Below are positions 14,492-23,955 of a DNA stretch of 64,000 bases, in pieces. The notes beneath the pieces were generated by a model, which saw only the letters and a list, made by a program, of their open reading frames with translations, had not been told where the DNA came from and did not search any database. Source of the DNA: Acinetobacter tandoii DSM 14970 = CIP 107469 (GTDB lineage Bacteria > Pseudomonadota > Gammaproteobacteria > Pseudomonadales > Moraxellaceae); NCBI RefSeq assembly GCF_000400735.1, contig NZ_KE007359.1, positions 93,271 through 157,270 on the forward strand, written 5' to 3'. The translations under genes were made by a program, and so were the position numbers. The number at the start of each line of letters is the position of its first letter. Position 1 is the stretch's first letter.

Positions 14492-15409
14492 ATGGCTGAG
14501 TTTTCTATCATTGAAACCTATTTTAATCGACAGAAGCATACTTCAGTCGACTTAGGGGTCGGAGATGACTCAGCCGTACTTACCCCGCCTCCGCAGCAAC
14601 AATTGGTGATCTGCACAGACACCTTGATTGCAGGACGACATTTTCCTCTCGATACTCCTCCCCATGCCATTGGCTGGAAATCTGTTGCCGTGAATCTTTC
14701 CGATATTGCAGCAATGGGCGCCAAACCGCAGAGTATCTTATTGGCATTGAGCCTACCCCAAATTGATCATGACTGGCTGAAAGACTTTAGTCAGGGACTT
14801 TACGATTGTTGCGATCAATTTGGCGTGAGTTTAATTGGTGGTGATACGACCCAAAGCCCTCACCTCACCATTTCCGTCACCGCCCTCGGTTGGGTAGATA
14901 TGGGGCAAGCGGTAAAACGCTCAGGTGCTCAAGTCGGTGATTACGTTTGTGTCAGCGGTCAGGTCGGTGATGCGGCCTTTGGCCTTCAACATCCAAATCA
15001 CACCTTAAAGCACCGTTTAGATTATCCAACACCACGTTGCCAACTTGGACAGCAGTTAAAAGGCTTAGCTTCTGCCATGATTGATGTGTCGGATGGGCTG
15101 GCACAGGATCTTGGACATATTCTTAAAGCATCACAGGTCGGTGCTCGACTACAATTGGAACAACTCCCGATCAATGTCAGTCTGCAACATTTAACACAAG
15201 TACAACAATGGCAATACGCACTCGCAGGTGGTGATGACTACGAGTTATGTTTTACAATAAGCCCGCAAAATTACCAACAACTTTTGCAACAACAATTAGA
15301 TGTAAAAATTACGGTGATTGGAACTATTACAACATCTACTGGGCTTACATTTGAAAAAGATGGCAAAGATCATCCGCTTCAATTTCAAGGGTATCAACAC
15401 TTTGCATAA
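14492..15409 (+). CDS. thiL: thiamine-monophosphate kinase
   Basis: Phosphorylates thiamine monophosphate to the active cofactor thiamine diphosphate with ATP. 305 residues. It has the two-domain PurM-like fold: GVGDDSAVL near the N-terminus, DTLIAGRHF, AVNLSDIAAMGAKP, the metal site LIGGDTTQSP and ASAMIDVSDGLAQDL further on, then ALAGGDDYELCF. The stop overlaps the likely pgpA start by 8 bases, suggesting coupled translation. Confidence 0.95.
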   Translation: MAEFSIIETYFNRQKHTSVDLGVGDDSAVLTPPPQQQLVICTDTLIAGRHFPLDTPPHAIGWKSVAVNLSDIAAMGAKPQSILLALSLPQIDHDWLKDFSQGLYDCCDQFGVSLIGGDTTQSPHLTISVTALGWVDMGQAVKRSGAQVGDYVCVSGQVGDAAFGLQHPNHTLKHRLDYPTPRCQLGQQLKGLASAMIDVSDGLAQDLGHILKASQVGARLQLEQLPINVSLQHLTQVQQWQYALAGGDDYELCFTISPQNYQQLLQQQLDVKITVIGTITTSTGLTFEKDGKDHPLQFQGYQHFA

Positions 15410-15908
15410 ACCTCCAATTCAGTTTAACCAGATGTCTTGGTCGAACCGCTGTATTGTATTTTGCGGTGTCGGTTTTGGCTCTGGTTTATTACCCAAAGCA
15501 CCAGGCACATTTGGTTCAGCTTTTGCCCTGCTTTTTATTCCATTGTGGTTGAATTTAGGCTTTATCAACTCCATATACGCCATCATCTTCATGTCGCTGA
15601 TCGGCATCTATATTTGCGGTCAAACCGCCAAAGTGATGGGTGTACATGACGATGGACGCATTGTCTGGGATGAGTTTGCAGGCCAATCCATTACCTTGTT
15701 ACCGTTGATTTATTTCGGACAAATGAGTGTCTTCTCTGCATTGATTGGTTTTTTGCTGTTTCGCCTGTTTGATGTATGGAAGCCATGGCCCATTCGCGTC
15801 ATTGACCGCCAAGTCCACGGCGGATTTGGCATTATGCTCGATGACATTATTGCGGGGCTTTGGGCAGCGCTCTGTATTTTTATATACCTCAATATTTCTC
15901 TGGCTTAG
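15402..15908 (+). CDS. pgpA: phosphatidylglycerophosphatase A
   Basis: Inner-membrane lipid phosphatase that removes phosphate from phosphatidylglycerol phosphate. The family blocks GFGSGLLPKAPGTFGS, MGVHDDGRIVWDEFAG, FDVWKPWPIRVIDR and GGFGIMLDDIIAG are all present, with hydrophobic segments between. Start: TTG at 15402 has AAGGG ten bases upstream and gives 168 residues, an N-terminal length like that of E. coli PgpA. ATG at 15432 (158 residues) is the alternative. Longer frames that start inside thiL look spurious. Confidence 0.88.
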   Translation: MHKPPIQFNQMSWSNRCIVFCGVGFGSGLLPKAPGTFGSAFALLFIPLWLNLGFINSIYAIIFMSLIGIYICGQTAKVMGVHDDGRIVWDEFAGQSITLLPLIYFGQMSVFSALIGFLLFRLFDVWKPWPIRVIDRQVHGGFGIMLDDIIAGLWAALCIFIYLNISLA

Positions 15909-15929
15909 CGCCAGCTTGTAAGGTGTGTT

Positions 15930-17294
15930 ATGACAACTTCTGTGATTATTCTTGCTGCAGGTAAGGGAACCCGAATGCGTTCCCAGCTCCCCAAAGTGTT
16001 ACAACCCTTAGCAGGACGCCCCTTACTTGGACATGTGATTGACACAGCAAAGCAACTCCATGCTGAGCACATCATCACCATTTATGGACATGGTGGCGAA
16101 CAAGTGCAACAGCACTTTAACCATGAACAAATACAATGGGTCGAACAAGCAGAACAACTGGGTACTGGTCATGCTGTTCAAATGACTTTACCTGTACTAC
16201 CTCAAGATGGCATCTCACTGATTTTGTCTGGTGATGTACCCTGTATTACCCCCGCAACATTACAAAAACTACTTGATGCTTCACGTGGAACAGGGATTGG
16301 TCTCGTGACCTTAACCCTTGAGGATGCCACAGGCTATGGTCGCATTGTACGTGAAAATGGGAAAATTCAAGCGATCGTTGAGCATAAAGATGCCAACGAA
16401 CAGCAACGTCAGATTCGTGAAATCAATACAGGCATCTATTGCGTGAGTAATGCCAAGTTACATCAATGGCTACCACAGCTCACCAACAACAATGCTCAGG
16501 GTGAATATTACCTTACCGACATCGTGGCGATGGCACTGGCCGATGGTCTTGAGGTCGCTTCAGTTGAACCTGAGATGAGCTTTGAAGTTGAAGGTGTGAA
16601 TGACCGTATTCAACTTGCAGCATTAGAACGCCAATTTCAAAACTTCCAAGCTAAACAATTGATGCAACAAGGTGTGCATTTGATTGACCCGAGTCGTTTC
16701 GATTTACGTGGCAAGCTTAAAGTTGGCCAAGATGTACGTATTGATATTAACGTGATTATTGAAGGTGATTGCGAACTGGGTGATAGGGTTGAAATTGGTG
16801 CAGGTTGTGTGATTAAAAACACCAAAATCGCTGCTGGCACCAAAGTGCAACCGTATAGCATTTTCGATCAAGCCATTGTCGGTGAAGACACCCAAATTGG
16901 ACCTTTTGCACGTTTACGTCCAGGTGCAAAACTCGCCAATGAAGTCCATATTGGGAATTTTGTTGAAGTGAAAAACTCAAGCATCGGTCTGGGTTCTAAA
17001 GCCAATCATTTTACTTATTTAGGCGATGCCGAAATTGGTGAAAATTCAAATATTGGTGCAGGAACCATTACCTGTAATTATGACGGTGCCAACAAATTCA
17101 AAACCATTATTGGTGACGCGGCCTTTATTGGCTCGAACAGTTCACTGGTCGCCCCTGTACGCATTGGCCATGGTGCCACTGTCGGGGCAGGTTCGGTAAT
17201 TACCCGTGATGTTGAAGATCACAACTTAGCCTTTGAACGTTCAAAGCAGATAGTCAAAGAAAACTATCAACGTCCACAAAAATTGAAGAAATAA
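15930..17294 (+). CDS. glmU: bifunctional GlcN-1-P acetyltransferase / GlcNAc-1-P uridyltransferase
   Basis: Makes UDP-GlcNAc, the precursor of peptidoglycan, LPS/LOS and the pseudaminic acid branch of the capsule encoded further on. 454 residues. The N-terminal pyrophosphorylase domain (about 1-230) starts with the nucleotide motif [17 protein letters not shown]. The C-terminal half is a left-handed beta helix of hexapeptide repeats ending in the acetyltransferase site ([27 protein letters not shown]). glmS follows after 12 bases, so the two are likely co-transcribed. Confidence 0.97.
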   Translation: MTTSVIILAAGKGTRMRSQLPKVLQPLAGRPLLGHVIDTAKQLHAEHIITIYGHGGEQVQQHFNHEQIQWVEQAEQLGTGHAVQMTLPVLPQDGISLILSGDVPCITPATLQKLLDASRGTGIGLVTLTLEDATGYGRIVRENGKIQAIVEHKDANEQQRQIREINTGIYCVSNAKLHQWLPQLTNNNAQGEYYLTDIVAMALADGLEVASVEPEMSFEVEGVNDRIQLAALERQFQNFQAKQLMQQGVHLIDPSRFDLRGKLKVGQDVRIDINVIIEGDCELGDRVEIGAGCVIKNTKIAAGTKVQPYSIFDQAIVGEDTQIGPFARLRPGAKLANEVHIGNFVEVKNSSIGLGSKANHFTYLGDAEIGENSNIGAGTITCNYDGANKFKTIIGDAAFIGSNSSLVAPVRIGHGATVGAGSVITRDVEDHNLAFERSKQIVKENYQRPQKLKK

Positions 17295-17306
17295 GAGGAT
17301 ATTCCT

Positions 17307-19145
17307 ATGTGTGGTATTGTCGGTGGCGTTGCAGAACGTAGTATTACCAATATTTTAATTGAAGGTTTAAAGCGACTGGAATATCGTGGCTATGATTCGG
17401 CAGGCTTAGCGCTGGTGAGTCAAGATGCTATTTTACGTGAACGTCGTGTCGGTAAAGTTGCCAATCTTGAACAAGCCGTGAATGAATCACTGGTCACAGG
17501 TTCACTTGGGATTGCACATACTCGTTGGGCAACCCATGGTAAACCAACCGAAAATAATGCTCATCCACATGTCTCGGGTCATGTTGCCGTCGTACATAAC
17601 GGGATTATCGAGAACTATCAAGAGCTGAAAGATGATCTTGAAGCCCTGGGTTATGTATTTACCTCGCAAACCGATACTGAGGTTGTCGCGCATCTGGTAC
17701 ATGACGCCTTAAAATCAACCTCTAGCCTGTTAGAAGCTGTACAAAGTGTAGTACCACAGCTTAAAGGTGCATATGCACTGGGAATTATTCACACAGATTA
17801 TCCTGATGAACTGATTACGGTGCGTGAAGGCTCACCACTTGTGATTGGCGTGGGTATTGGTGAAAACTTTATTAGCTCGGATCAATTGGCTTTATTGCCG
17901 ATTACCAACCGCTTTATTTACCTTGAAGAAGGTGACATTGCTCGTTTAACGCGTGACAAGATTGAAGTATTTGTAAATGGGCAATTGGTCAATCGTCCAG
18001 TGAAAGAACTGGATGCAACGGTCAGCAATGCATCAAAAGGTGAATTCAAGCATTACATGCTGAAAGAAATTTACGAACAACCTGAAGCGTTGCAACAAAC
18101 CATTTCTCAAGCTTTAGATGGTAATGCTTTGCGTGCTGATTTCTTAAAGCAAGCAGAAGCGGATTTTGCGAACATCCAACAAGTACAAATTCTAGCTTGT
18201 GGGACCAGCTACCACGCCGGCATGATTGCCAAATACTGGTTTGAACAACTGATTGATGTACCATGTCAGGTTGAAATTGCCAGCGAATTCCGCTATCGCA
18301 CTCCTGTCATTGTGAATAACACGCTTTACTTATGTATTTCGCAATCGGGTGAAACTGCGGATACCTTAGCTGCACTGCGTGATACCCAAAAGCGTGCTGT
18401 ATCAAAGAATATCAATATTGTGACTATGGCAATTTGTAATGTGGCCACTTCATCGATGATTCGTGAAACCAACCACAGTTTATTGACCTTGGCAGGCCCT
18501 GAAATTGGCGTAGCATCAACCAAAGCCTTTACCACGCAATTGGCCGCATTGATGTTACTGATTTTAAAAATTGGTCAAATCAAACAAACCATTTCAGAAC
18601 ATCAAATTCAAAGCATTGCAGCAGAGTTATGGCACTTACCTAAGGTTATTTTAGATACTTTGCAAAATAACGCAGCTATTTTGCGACTTTCAGAATTGTT
18701 TGTGGAAAAACAACACTGCTTATTCCTTGGTCGTGGCACACATTTCCCGATTGCCTTGGAAGGTGCATTGAAACTGAAGGAAATTTCCTATATTCATGCT
18801 GAAGGTTATGCTGCGGGCGAACTCAAACATGGGCCGTTGGCTTTGGTCGATAATGATATGCCTGTGGTTATTCTTGCTCCACAAGATGACATGTTGGATA
18901 AACTCAAATCTAACATGGAAGAAGTTCAAGCACGTGGGGGCGAATTGTTTGTCTTTGCGGATGAACATAGTGGCATTCACAATAAAGATCGCCAACACGT
19001 AGTGAGTGTACCAAGTATTAGTGCGACTTTAGCACCAATCGTGTATAGCGTCCCTGTACAGCTACTGTCTTATCATGTCGCAGTATTGCGTGGTACTGAT
19101 GTAGACCAGCCTCGAAACTTGGCCAAGAGTGTTACTGTCGAATAA
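17307..19145 (+). CDS. glmS: glutamine-fructose-6-phosphate aminotransferase
   Basis: First step of amino-sugar synthesis: fructose 6-phosphate and glutamine give glucosamine 6-phosphate. 612 residues. After Met1 removal Cys2 (MCGIVGG) is the glutaminase nucleophile; HTRWATHGKP belongs to the same domain. Two SIS domains follow (ACGTSYHAG, ISQSGETADTLAAL) and the C-terminus ends NLAKSVTVE. The 3' end of glmS is the conserved recognition sequence of Tn7 TnsD, and a Tn7-family element begins 24 bases past the stop here. The reading frame is intact. Confidence 0.98.
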   Translation: MCGIVGGVAERSITNILIEGLKRLEYRGYDSAGLALVSQDAILRERRVGKVANLEQAVNESLVTGSLGIAHTRWATHGKPTENNAHPHVSGHVAVVHNGIIENYQELKDDLEALGYVFTSQTDTEVVAHLVHDALKSTSSLLEAVQSVVPQLKGAYALGIIHTDYPDELITVREGSPLVIGVGIGENFISSDQLALLPITNRFIYLEEGDIARLTRDKIEVFVNGQLVNRPVKELDATVSNASKGEFKHYMLKEIYEQPEALQQTISQALDGNALRADFLKQAEADFANIQQVQILACGTSYHAGMIAKYWFEQLIDVPCQVEIASEFRYRTPVIVNNTLYLCISQSGETADTLAALRDTQKRAVSKNINIVTMAICNVATSSMIRETNHSLLTLAGPEIGVASTKAFTTQLAALMLLILKIGQIKQTISEHQIQSIAAELWHLPKVILDTLQNNAAILRLSELFVEKQHCLFLGRGTHFPIALEGALKLKEISYIHAEGYAAGELKHGPLALVDNDMPVVILAPQDDMLDKLKSNMEEVQARGGELFVFADEHSGIHNKDRQHVVSVPSISATLAPIVYSVPVQLLSYHVAVLRGTDVDQPRNLAKSVTVE

Positions 19146-19150
19146 AAATA

Positions 19151-19169
19151 AAGGCTCGAATTTCGAGCC
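19151..19169 (+). terminator. glmS terminator stem, cut off from its T-run by the transposon
   Basis: GGCTCG (19153-19158) pairs with CGAGCC (19164-19169). The expected T-run is not here but at 27484-27489, immediately after the second copy of the target duplication. Removing the transposon and one copy of GAGCC would restore a complete stem followed by TTTTTTA. Confidence 0.85.
19165..19169. repeat. 5-bp target-site duplication, glmS-proximal copy (GAGCC)
   Basis: GAGCC directly precedes the transposon end TGTATTTAGG. The second copy is at 27479-27483. A 5-bp duplication is the hallmark of Tn7-family insertion. Confidence 0.9.
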
Positions 19170-19177
19170 TGTATTTA

Positions 19178-19236
19178 GGTAATAAAGTATCATCCTAGGT
19201 AATATAGTTTCATCTTTAGAAATAAAGTATCATCCT
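19178..19236 (+). repeat. three tandem TnsB-like binding sites, glmS-proximal end
   Basis: The core AATAAAGTATCATCCT starts at 19181 and 19221; a variant, AATATAGTTTCATCTT, starts at 19201. The spacing is exactly 20 bp. This close packing resembles the densely occupied right end of Tn7, which also lies next to glmS and tnsA. Because the tnsA promoter should lie here, transposase binding could repress the tns genes. Confidence 0.8.
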
Positions 19237-19252
19237 ATATTGATTAAATAAT

Positions 19253-19294
19253 AATCGCCCGCTATTCTAAATAAATGAAGAATAGCGGGCGATT
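19253..19294 (+). promoter_or_regulatory. 16-bp perfect hairpin at the tnsA start
   Basis: Arms 19253-19268 and 19279-19294 are perfect reverse complements (AATCGCCCGCTATTCT), with a 10-nt loop that contains the first possible tnsA ATG (19275). It is GC-richer than its surroundings and followed by TTTGTT. It could stop read-through from glmS, whose own terminator is broken, or limit TnsA translation. Which of these is not decided by sequence. Confidence 0.65.
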
Positions 19295-20102
19295 TGTTAT
19301 GGTTACAGAGCATCAGCAGAAACGCTGGATCAAAGAAGGACGAGGCCAAGGCTATTTAAAAGATTATAAGCCATGGATCACTGTACGAGATGTTAGTTCA
19401 AAAGGTCGTTCTCACCGAGTATTTGGCCATACAACAAAACGCACCCATCATTTATTATCTGATTTAGAACTTGCAATTTTTCTACTTTTAGACTGGAATC
19501 CGTTAATTACTGATATCAGAGAGCAATTTCCCTTGCCTCTCAACACTACTCTCGAAATTTCAGAAGAAGCTCAGATCTCTCACCCTAAAGTTAAAGACGC
19601 TCTACAAACTATAACTTCAAGTTTTTATGTAAATAGTCAAAGTACAAACCAACCAAGTTTTGTCATCCGAACTAAATACACAAATAGCTTACAGGATGAA
19701 AGAATCGTTGAAAAACTAGAACTTGAGCGTAGATATTGGAAAAGTACAGATACACCTTGGTATATCCTTACAGAAAAAGAAATTCCTTCAGTTGTTTTGA
19801 ATAACATCAAATGGCTTTATCCAGCCATGAGACAATCTAATACTGAAATGTACGACCGCTTAAACGATTATATCCATATATTTACACAATATCCTGAACT
19901 TGACTTAATAACTTTAAGTAAAAAAATGGATCAAGCATATAATTTAACGATTGGTACGTCTTTAGCTGAGCTCCGAGAACTGCTTGCACAACGTTATTTC
20001 ATTTTCGATATAACCAAGGACTATAAAAAGATTAAAGCCTCTGAGATCAAGTTAGGCAATTTTGAAATATGGGAGGAAATTCGCCATGTTTCGAATCAAT
20101 AG
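19275..20102 (+). CDS. tnsA: TnsA, Tn7-family endonuclease-like transposase subunit with altered active site
   Basis: In Tn7, TnsA cuts the 5' strands at the transposon ends while TnsB cuts the 3' strands, giving cut-and-paste movement. This 275-residue protein matches Tn7 TnsA (273) over most of its length: KEGRGQG, GRSHR, HHLLSDLELA, DIREQFPL and LQDER-EKLELERRYW. Against the remembered Tn7 sequence the alignment from KEGRG to LQDER has no gaps (offset +2). Glu63 is kept (Glu65 here) and Lys132 is kept (Lys134), but catalytic Asp114 is Ser116 and Gln130 is Arg132. The nuclease is therefore probably weak or inactive. Start uncertain: ATG 19275 lies in a hairpin loop, ATG 19299 just after it; neither has a clear ribosome site. 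The 3' end overlaps tnsB by 17 bases. Confidence 0.9.
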   Translation: MKNSGRFVMVTEHQQKRWIKEGRGQGYLKDYKPWITVRDVSSKGRSHRVFGHTTKRTHHLLSDLELAIFLLLDWNPLITDIREQFPLPLNTTLEISEEAQISHPKVKDALQTITSSFYVNSQSTNQPSFVIRTKYTNSLQDERIVEKLELERRYWKSTDTPWYILTEKEIPSVVLNNIKWLYPAMRQSNTEMYDRLNDYIHIFTQYPELDLITLSKKMDQAYNLTIGTSLAELRELLAQRYFIFDITKDYKKIKASEIKLGNFEIWEEIRHVSNQ

Positions 20103-22236
20103 TGTATATAAGTTTCAAGGTAAAGATTACCGACTTCTTAAAATTATTCCTTCTTATATTATCTGGATTGATTTAAATCACCCCAATGCCAATCCCTCTA
20201 TAATTAAAAAAGAAGAATTGATTACAGCTATAGAAGCCGGCGAAGCAGAAATAATTAAAGATCCTTTCGCTGATATTTCCTTAATTAATGTGACAGAAGG
20301 TTCTGTACAGCAAAAAAAACGTGATATGGGAATGAACATTATAGATTTACTCATATCTAATGAACATTTCTATGATCCATCTGTTCGTTTTAGCCTTGTT
20401 AAAAGAATTATTGAGCAGCATAAAACAACTCATCAAACTATTTATAGATTAGCACGTCGATACTGGCAACGAGGTCAAACACCAAATGCACTTATTCCTA
20501 GTTATAACAATTCTGGTGCTAAAGGTGTTAAACGTATTGCAAAAAATAAAAAACTGGGTAGACCAAGAAAATATAGCGAAGGTGTTGGTGCATTAGTTGA
20601 TCAGAATATCGAGCGACTCTTCAGAATTAATATCAATAAATATATGTTAACGAAGGATAAACATTCTTTGAGTTATGCCTATCGTAAATTTTCTACGATG
20701 TATCATTCATTATTTCCAGATACACCTGATAGCGAAATTCCGACCATCTGGCAGTTTAAATATTTTTATGAACGTGAGTTCCCAAAAGTAGCTCAACTTA
20801 CTGCTCGAACCAATCCAATTATCTATGCAAAAGACATCAGAGGGCTCCATTCAACTGTCAACACCCAAGTCCTAGGGCCGGGTTCTCGCTATGAAATTGA
20901 TGCAACCATTGCTGATGTTTATCTTGTCTCAGATTCCGATCGTGCCTGTATTGTTGGACGGCCAACTATTTATCTAGTTGCTGATGTATTTAGTAGAATG
21001 GTGGTTGGTTTCTATATTGGCTTTGAAAATGCTTCCTATGTAACCGCAATGCAAGCTTTACAAGTTGCCATGACGGATAAAGTTGAGTTATGCAAACAAT
21101 ATGGTTATGAAATTACACATGATGACTGGCCATGTATTGGATTACCTGATGCTATTTTGGCAGATCGGGGGGAATTATTAGGACATCAGATTGAAGCTTT
21201 AGAATATAACTTTTCTATTCGTATCGAAAATACAGCACCTTACCGCGGAGATTTAAAACCAATTGTTGAACGTTATTTCAGAACTGTTCAGGCAAAATTT
21301 AAGCCTTTTGCTTCGGGTGTAGTACAACAGGTTAAAGAAAAAAAACGTGGGGGCGCTGACTACCGATTAGATGCAACACTTAACATAACTGAATTTAAGC
21401 AGATCATTATTGGTTCAATCCTCACACATAATTTGTCACATCAATTGACAACTTATGATCGTGATATAGATATGCCTAGCGATTTGCCGTTGGTTCCTAT
21501 TCATTTATGGAATTGGGGAATACAACATCGTGTAGGTCGGTTAAAACAGGTTTCAGAAAAAGCATTACGTATTGCTTTATTACCTAAAGTTAAAGCAACC
21601 TTGTCTGATCTTGGGTTGAAAATTTTTGGAGTGTTTTATCACTGTACTGAAATAAATGAACAAGGTTGGATGCATCGCAAAAAAACTATTTCTCGTCCAC
21701 AATTTTTTCAAGTAGCTTATGACCCAAGTAATGCAGAAATGATTTATGTGTTTTATGAGGAGCATAGTTTAAATTATTGGGAAGCTACACTTTCTCCAAG
21801 ATCGAGAGAGTTTTTAGGGTGTAGTTTTTGGGAAGTCTGGCAGGTTCAACACGAACAAAAGAAAATAAAAGCGGCTCAAGATCTAAAAACCAATAAATCT
21901 CAAGCATATCTTGAAGAACATATTGAATCAATTATTGCTCGGGCAGATGCCAAAAAACCTTCCACATCTAGCAAAAAACAACGTTTGACTGATCTTCGTA
22001 AAAATAAACAAGCTGAAAAAGATAGTGAACGATTGAAACAGAGAAACAACAGCCAAAAATCGTCAAAAGGTGCATTGACGGTTTTAGAACAATCTTCAGA
22101 AACTCAAAGTAATATTATTCAGATGCCTAAGTCTAGGCAATTTATAGATTTAGAAAATGATGAAGATTACAGACTACGTTTTGGTATTTATCAAGATTTG
22201 CTAGATGATCTTGATGATCCTAACGATGAAAGTTGA
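20086..22236 (+). CDS. tnsB: TnsB, DDE transposase of the Tn7-like element
   Basis: Binds the repeated sites in both ends, cuts the 3' strands and joins them to the target. 716 residues (Tn7 TnsB has 702), retroviral integrase fold. The catalytic triad is visible as Asp272 (YEIDATIAD), Asp360 (ILADRGE) and Glu395 (IVERYF), within one residue of the Tn7 positions 273, 361 and 396, so TnsB appears fully active, unlike TnsA. The N-terminal third should hold the DNA-binding domains. The C-terminal 100 residues are Lys/Gln/Ser-rich, fitting the TnsC-contacting tail of the family. Start: ATG 20086 with GGGAGGAA upstream, within the end of tnsA. Confidence 0.95.
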   Translation: MFRINSVYKFQGKDYRLLKIIPSYIIWIDLNHPNANPSIIKKEELITAIEAGEAEIIKDPFADISLINVTEGSVQQKKRDMGMNIIDLLISNEHFYDPSVRFSLVKRIIEQHKTTHQTIYRLARRYWQRGQTPNALIPSYNNSGAKGVKRIAKNKKLGRPRKYSEGVGALVDQNIERLFRININKYMLTKDKHSLSYAYRKFSTMYHSLFPDTPDSEIPTIWQFKYFYEREFPKVAQLTARTNPIIYAKDIRGLHSTVNTQVLGPGSRYEIDATIADVYLVSDSDRACIVGRPTIYLVADVFSRMVVGFYIGFENASYVTAMQALQVAMTDKVELCKQYGYEITHDDWPCIGLPDAILADRGELLGHQIEALEYNFSIRIENTAPYRGDLKPIVERYFRTVQAKFKPFASGVVQQVKEKKRGGADYRLDATLNITEFKQIIIGSILTHNLSHQLTTYDRDIDMPSDLPLVPIHLWNWGIQHRVGRLKQVSEKALRIALLPKVKATLSDLGLKIFGVFYHCTEINEQGWMHRKKTISRPQFFQVAYDPSNAEMIYVFYEEHSLNYWEATLSPRSREFLGCSFWEVWQVQHEQKKIKAAQDLKTNKSQAYLEEHIESIIARADAKKPSTSSKKQRLTDLRKNKQAEKDSERLKQRNNSQKSSKGALTVLEQSSETQSNIIQMPKSRQFIDLENDEDYRLRFGIYQDLLDDLDDPNDES

Positions 22237-22270
22237 TAGTCACGATATTTAGATAAGATAGGATAAAATT

Positions 22271-23953
22271 ATGACTAATAAAAATTACCAAGCAGTGTAT
22301 AAAGCAAGCCCTGTTTCTGATTATCAGGGAAATCCTTTTATCGAGGCATTACCCGAAATTTTTGAGGCAAATGATACTATACAAGCCATTAAAGGTACTG
22401 TCGAATTCAGATTATCGGATCGGCAACTTCCTAACAATACTCGTGCTCATATTATATCGCAGTTATTAAATAATTTTTTTCACCCTATTAAACGACATTT
22501 AACATTAGAACAAAAAATTTCTATTATGCTGAGAAAAGGGTATGTAGGGCGAAATATTACCACAGGGGATTTAAATCGGCATTTACAGAATAGTTTTGAA
22601 CATATTAGAAGCAATGATTTTAATGCTTCTCGCCATACAGATTTAATATCAACAGCACAAAGTCTGGTTTTTATTGGGTTCTCTGGTAGTGGCAAAACAA
22701 CCACATTAAATCGTATTCTTAAAAATTACAAACAAAAAATTTACCATCCTGAACATAATTTCACACAACTGGTCTATCTAAAAATTGACTGTCCATATAA
22801 TGGATCACTCAAATCACTATATTTAAATTTCTTTAGTGCCGTTGATCGTGCTTTAGGAACTAACTATGAACAGCAATACACCCAAAAGCGACATAATGAA
22901 CAAAAGCTATTGCAACTTATGGGACACATTGCTCATCTTCATGCAATCGGTCTTTTGGTGATTGATGAAATTCAACATCTCATAGCAAACAGATCGAAAA
23001 ATTCTGATGAAATGTTAAATTTCTTTGTAACTTTAGTGAATGTTTATAGCTTGCCAATTATTATGGTAGGAACGCCAAAAGCCAGTAACATATTTGAACG
23101 TGATTTGCGTTCATCACGTAGAGCTGTAGGTTTTGGTTCAATTCATTGGGAACCTATAAAAAATGAACCTGCAATAAAAACCCCGGATGGAAAAGTACGA
23201 AAATCAGAGTGGATGACTTTTACAGATGCTCTTTGGAAATATCAATGGTTAAGGAAAAGTGATTCTCTATTGTCCGATGAGTTACGGCAATGTTGGTTTG
23301 ATCTAACTCAAGGTATTTTAGATATAACTGTTAAGCTTTTTGTCCTTGCACAAATACGGGCAATTGAGTCTGGTTTAGAACGAATCACTGTTAAATTGCT
23401 CAAAACTACATATCAAGAAGATTTTAAACCCATTCATCACATTATAGATGCTTTACGTTCAGGTGATGCTCGACGGATTGCACAATATCCTGATTTAATT
23501 ACACCTGAAATTGACAGACAATTGTTAAAACTTTTTTCTAAAATCGAAGAAAGTGCTGTTGATCAAGGAGATGAGCTTGCTGAATATCAGGGGCATGCAG
23601 AATCCATCCGTTTGCATAATCTGTTGCTTGAATTAGGTTATGACACCAATCTTTTAGTACCACTGGTCAAAAAAGTATTTGTTAAGCATCCCGATAAACA
23701 CTTGACTGAGCTACTACCCATTATTATGGATTGGTTAAATCAGGATGTAGATTCAACAAAAAATTCCTCATTATCCAAACCAAAATTATCAAAAACCAAA
23801 CTGCTTAAATATGATCAATGGCAAACATTGGATTCGGTTGACTTACGTTTTCAATTTTCACAAAAAGAGAATGATCAAAGCTTTTATGATCATTTAAAAA
23901 CTCAAACTGATTTGATCTTTGATATATCTAATTGGATAAAACAGGTGAGTTAG
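22271..23953 (+). CDS. tnsC: TnsC, AAA+ ATPase target-selection regulator
   Basis: ATP-dependent regulator that links the TnsAB transposase to target DNA marked by TnsD or TnsE. 560 residues (Tn7 TnsC has 555). Walker A is GFSGSGKTT with Lys142, Walker B is LLVIDEIQ with Asp232 and Glu233; a sensor-like PIIMVGTPKA follows. The C-terminal part, which in Tn7 contacts TnsA and TnsB, is Lys-rich here. It follows tnsB after 34 bases, with AGGAT before the ATG. Confidence 0.95.
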   Translation: MTNKNYQAVYKASPVSDYQGNPFIEALPEIFEANDTIQAIKGTVEFRLSDRQLPNNTRAHIISQLLNNFFHPIKRHLTLEQKISIMLRKGYVGRNITTGDLNRHLQNSFEHIRSNDFNASRHTDLISTAQSLVFIGFSGSGKTTTLNRILKNYKQKIYHPEHNFTQLVYLKIDCPYNGSLKSLYLNFFSAVDRALGTNYEQQYTQKRHNEQKLLQLMGHIAHLHAIGLLVIDEIQHLIANRSKNSDEMLNFFVTLVNVYSLPIIMVGTPKASNIFERDLRSSRRAVGFGSIHWEPIKNEPAIKTPDGKVRKSEWMTFTDALWKYQWLRKSDSLLSDELRQCWFDLTQGILDITVKLFVLAQIRAIESGLERITVKLLKTTYQEDFKPIHHIIDALRSGDARRIAQYPDLITPEIDRQLLKLFSKIEESAVDQGDELAEYQGHAESIRLHNLLLELGYDTNLLVPLVKKVFVKHPDKHLTELLPIIMDWLNQDVDSTKNSSLSKPKLSKTKLLKYDQWQTLDSVDLRFQFSQKENDQSFYDHLKTQTDLIFDISNWIKQVS

Positions 23954-23955
23954 TT

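Noticed and set aside
15318..15401. Longer pgpA frame starting inside thiL
   Set aside because: The extra residues have no homology and no ribosome site; the TTG at 15402 fits the family N-terminus.
19178..19236. Three 20-bp repeats as a short CRISPR-like array or iteron origin
   Set aside because: There are no distinct spacers, and inverted copies occur at the other end of the transposon, so they are transposase binding sites.
20062..20085. Upstream ATG for tnsB
   Set aside because: It precedes the clear GGGAGGAA ribosome site, which serves the ATG at 20086; the added residues match nothing in TnsB.
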